DNA from: Combretum micranthum
Taxonomy: Eukaryota; Streptophyta; Magnoliopsida; Myrtales; Combretaceae
Assembly: GCA_024138025.1 (NCBI GenBank)
Contig: JAMXBD010001103.1
Span: forward strand, 310,001-374,000
Length of the DNA: 64,000 bases
Direction of reading: 5' to 3'
Position numbers and translations under genes: made by a program. Every line of letters starts with the position of its first letter. Position 1 is the first letter of the stretch. The notes under the pieces are model-generated. The model had not been told where the DNA came from. It worked only from the letters and a program-made list of their open reading frames with translations, and did not search any database. Below, in pieces: positions 60,801-64,000 of the stretch.

Positions 60801-61967
60801 GCTGTGGTCTACCAAACTAGGCTCTTGACACGTTTGCTTTCCATGGTCCTTGCAATCAATAGCTCGATGTCCTCTCTATCCACATTTAAAACATAAAACT
60901 TATGGGAGGACCTTCTCTGTGCAGAATCTACTGTCATGACCAACTTTGCCACATGTAAAATAGGCACCTTCAACCCATTTGTAGTCTTTAAGGTCATGTG
61001 GTCCAAGGCGTCTGGAGAATCTCTTCTCAAAGTTCTGCGTTATTGATTTGTAAAACTGGGTAGTCGGTCTCTTTCTTCTGTCTTGAGTAGCAACACTAGC
61101 AGCTGGCCTCTTCCCTAAGAAAACTTGACCTCTTTGGGGCTTACGACTCTTCATTCTATTCAAGCCCTGCTCCACTGCTTTAGCCTTATTAACCACTACT
61201 GAGTAGTTATTCAGATCCATTAAGTTCACTTGATATTTAATTTCTGGCTCTAGTCCGGTGATGAACCTGCTAACCTTAGCTTCCTCACTATGCTTCAACG
61301 AATCCGGTAGGAATCTCATCAATTTATGCAGCTCAGCCTCACATTCCTCGACAATTATCTTGCCCTGCTGTAGGGTATAGTACTTTTGAAGCATCTTTTG
61401 TTTCACATTGTCGAGAAAAAACTCTCTATAAAATGCTTGTTTGAACATCTCCTAGGTGATTGCTCCTACCATGTGTCTTTTAGTGCTCAACCACCAGTTG
61501 TTTGCTCTCCCAATAAGCAGGTAGGGGGCATATTCCATCTTTTTATTCTTTGGCATGTCCAAAGTAGCAAACGTCTTCTCCACCTCCTCCATCCATAACT
61601 GAGCCTCCAATGGCTTCCTAGACTGGGGCTCAAACTTGTAGACTAGGTCTCAAACTTGTAGACTAGGTCTACAAACTTATTAAGATTGAGTACATTAGCA
61701 TATCTTGCTCCATGGCCTCCGTTTCCACCATTGCTATTGTTCCTCCATGCCTCCTGTCTCTAGGCCTTAGCATTGGCTTGCACGAATTGCATATCATTCT
61801 TCATATTCTGCTGTTGTTGGATGACTACTACCAAAAGAATATTCACAGCTTGCATTAGTTGTGCAACATCTATGGGCACCTGTTGTCCTACAGGAGGTGC
61901 TGGTGATGGTGGAGGTGGGGGTAAATCCTCCGGCACAAGATTAAGGGGTAATTGGTTTTTTGGTGAC
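60800..61967 (-). pseudogene. Ty3/gypsy gag with lost zinc-knuckle cysteine and stops
   Basis: The frame 61448-60900 has the capsid-type stretch FKQAFYREFFLDNVKQKML, LRFLPDSLKHSEEAKVSRFI and NLMDLNNYSVVVNKAKAVEQ, then a basic linker and a zinc knuckle AYFTCGKVGHDSRFC in which the first Cys of CX2CX4HX4C is gone. The N-terminal part (61967-61449) shows a Pro-rich start and a Gln-rich helix (QQQQNMKNDMQFVQANAKA) but several stops. An exact 20-bp tandem duplication at 61631-61670 shifts the frame. The coding sense runs straight into an LTR at 61968 with no PBS between. Confidence 0.85.
61631..61670. repeat. Exact 20-bp tandem duplication in gag
   Basis: CAAACTTGTAGACTAGGTCT occurs twice without a gap. 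Twenty is not a multiple of three, so it breaks the gag frame. Confidence 0.95.
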
Positions 61968-64000
61968 TGTTATGCCCTAGCAGGTACCCTAAACGTGACA
62001 ACCTGCTGTACATAATATTAAAACTTAAGAACGACTACCTTAGTCACTCGAAAGATTTCATATCGGTATAAGGTGTACATTCACATCAAAGGGAGACCGG
62101 TGGAGTGATGCATTTTAAGATATTGGCAGTGGAACATACAAAACAATACTTCATATATTTCATTGAAATATAAAGTCTTACAACTTCTTTGGGGCATTCC
62201 CTTGATAATTACCATAGCAACATAGTCTTAATACGAAGATTAACTAGAGCTAGAAGATTTTAGAAGAAATCTACTCTGAGACTTCAAAACGGAGTTCCTC
62301 CAAAAGCTTCCCAAAATAAAGATTCTACCAAATGATCAAGATGGTCTCGGGTATGAAACAAAGGTCCTGCAATATCAAAAGTCTATTAGGGTATAAGCAT
62401 AATTAGCTTAGTGAGATATTCTTTACGCAAAAGTACTCATAGTAAGCATTCAACAAATTTCTTTAAAAAGCATATGAAATGCAACAACCATATGATCAAA
62501 CAGTACATACGACTATCCAGCTTCGTATGTATGATGGATTTACCCCTCCATCGGTGGTTAGGGAATGATTTGAACTGGGCTCCAAACGACCTCCTTAAAA
62601 CTTTGCGCGCATCTTGGGATTCCAACGAACCGTACTACTAGTCTCCGGGCTTTCCTTACCCAAAGCGATCGATTCGGCTCGGCTATAACTTGAGGTCGTA
62701 GTCCCTGAATGTCCTAAACCCTCAAGATGTAGCTAGGCAGTTTACCTTTCTAGTCCCACGCTGAGGACTAGTAGCAAAAATGTGAAATGATATTCTAAGT
62801 GATATGCATGAGCGATTTATTTATGGGGAATCAAATCCAACATTAATTTATTTAAAACAATCAAACAATAATTGTACGTATAGCAATACATACATAAAAA
62901 CAATTATATTAATCATAGATCGGGTTCCGATATACTTATTGTTCATTGATCGTACATAACAATTCACATACATGATTCCCATGATAACTTGCATGCATAT
63001 CAATTTTATCTTTTCCTAACATCTAGTGCTCTATTCTACAAGCACATGTGCTAATACATAAACGTAAAGGAAACTCACTTATCCATAGCGATCTTTTATA
63101 AGTCGAAGTAATCCTCGGGGAAGAGAAGATCTTGGTCCTCGACACCTAAACAAATGAAATACCCAAAATGACTATTTCATCTAAGATCTACTCAAATTCT
63201 CTAATTTTATCTTATTGAATTCGTCAAAATTCGCATGAATAAAAATTCCAACTTAAAATGGTCATAACTTACTCATTTTGACTTAAAATAGTGATGTATA
63301 GAATTGTTACGAAAATTTAAGATTTCAAAACTCAAGTTTTCAAACTTTTCTCCATCCAAAAATCTTTGTACCAAAATATAGATATTATAATAGTTGGAAA
63401 ACTCTTTGAACACATATATATTGACTCATATCATAAACATAAATTTAGTGAAGTTGTCCCAACAATGATTTTTATAAAATAAGGTGCTTTAAAAGTTGGA
63501 AAAGTAATGTTTTGGAAATTTTTTTTTAGCTTTGTTAGGTAAGTTTTTGGATTTATTGTAAGTAAATATTTCCTTCTTTTTAGCTTTATCTATCTTTTGA
63601 AAACAATTTCTATTTTCCAAAATAATTTTATTCCTATACTTTGTTTTTAAGAGTTAAAAATGTAGTTTCTAAATATTTTCTTGATAGTGACAAACTTTCT
63701 TAAAGTTCACTTGTTCTTAGTTTTTTCTAAAGTTTGTTCCATTTTAAAAATAATAGGGTTCTTCTAATTTTAGTTCTTAAGTAAAATTCATCTTTAAAAA
63801 GATTTTTTTTTAGATGATTTTGTAAAACTTATCTAAACCTCAATATGTTGATGAAAGCTTTACATATGAGTTTAAGAAAACTTTTGTTAAATAAAGAATT
63901 AAGTTTAAAGAAACTTTTTATTTCCTTGGTTTGAATAGAGAGTTTATGATAACTTTATTTTATGTGTTCCTTGATAAAATCCCATATAGTATTATTACTA
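61968..64000 (-). mobile_element. LTR of family C (copy C5), cut by the window end
   Basis: It starts TGTTATGCCCTAGCAGGTACC, then has CTAAACGTGACAACCTGCTG and AAGAACGACTACCTTAGTCAC, matching the first 100 bp of copy C1 (28068 onward). Later landmarks also agree: CGTGAGCG / ATGAGCGATTTATTTA near 62808 and the GACACCTAAACAAATGAAATACCC-type block near 63140. The 5' end lies beyond 64000. It abuts gag directly, so it is probably a separate insertion rather than the 5' LTR of the chromovirus. Confidence 0.78.

Overview
The window is nuclear DNA of a flowering plant, most likely a eudicot. It is AT-rich and dominated by plant LTR retrotransposons and MITEs, and it holds three genes with plant-type exons and GT-AG introns. 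All three host genes look broken: a plastid DXS relic (5893-11466, +), a SWEET sugar-transporter relic (17613-20234, +) and a Raf-like kinase relic (21656-26727, -). I see no intact host gene, no RNA gene, no CRISPR array and nothing bacterial. The copies keep introns, so they are degenerate duplicates rather than processed copies. Many of the breaks are single-base indels, so sequencing error is a partial alternative for the kinase and, less so, the SWEET copy.

Layout. 0-5.9 kb: a purine-rich tract, a solo LTR of family A with a 5-bp target duplication (1490-3472) and a family-B LTR (3718-about 5580). 5.9-11.5 kb: DXS relic, with a family-A solo LTR in one exon (7125-8945) and a hAT-type MITE in another (10013-10741). 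12.2-16.5 kb: a second family-B LTR carrying a Tourist-like MITE and another unidentified insertion, then a decayed Ty1/copia 3' end with its LTR. 17.6-26.7 kb: the SWEET and kinase relics. 27.8-38.7 kb: a minisatellite-bearing repeat invaded by two very long solo LTRs of family C in opposite orientations (28068-32391 and 33054-38117). 38.1-42.9 kb: MITEs plus an inverted copy of that same repeat. 42.97-50.8 kb: a partial family-C LTR, then a complete one (45003-49013) followed by a tRNA-Met primer binding site, an unidentified leader reading frame and the N-terminus of a gag. 53.6-62 kb: a minus-strand Ty3/gypsy chromovirus relic (3' LTR, PPT, integrase with chromodomain-like tail, RNase H, RT, protease, gag), split by a 1.8-kb insertion. 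61.97-64 kb: start of another family-C LTR that runs off the window.

The three LTR families were grouped by eye from shared terminal sequence: A (about 1.8-2.0 kb, 3' end like GCATTACA), B (3' end like GGGCGTTACA, internally different from A) and C (about 4-5 kb, 5' end TGTAAAC, 3' end like GGCATGACA). The family-A LTR is the LTR of the chromovirus at 53.6-62 kb, so that element type also supplied the solo copies at 1.5 and 7.1 kb. The nesting gives relative ages: DXS copy older than its LTR and MITE; family-B LTR older than its Tourist MITE; minisatellite repeat older than both C solo LTRs; chromovirus older than the insertion in pol and probably older than the C LTR in its gag. I found no working novel system. 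The items most worth a second look are the paired C solo LTRs at one phase of a minisatellite, the inverted duplication at 38-43 kb, the leader reading frame at 49.3-50.1 kb and the GCCGGC hairpin clusters.
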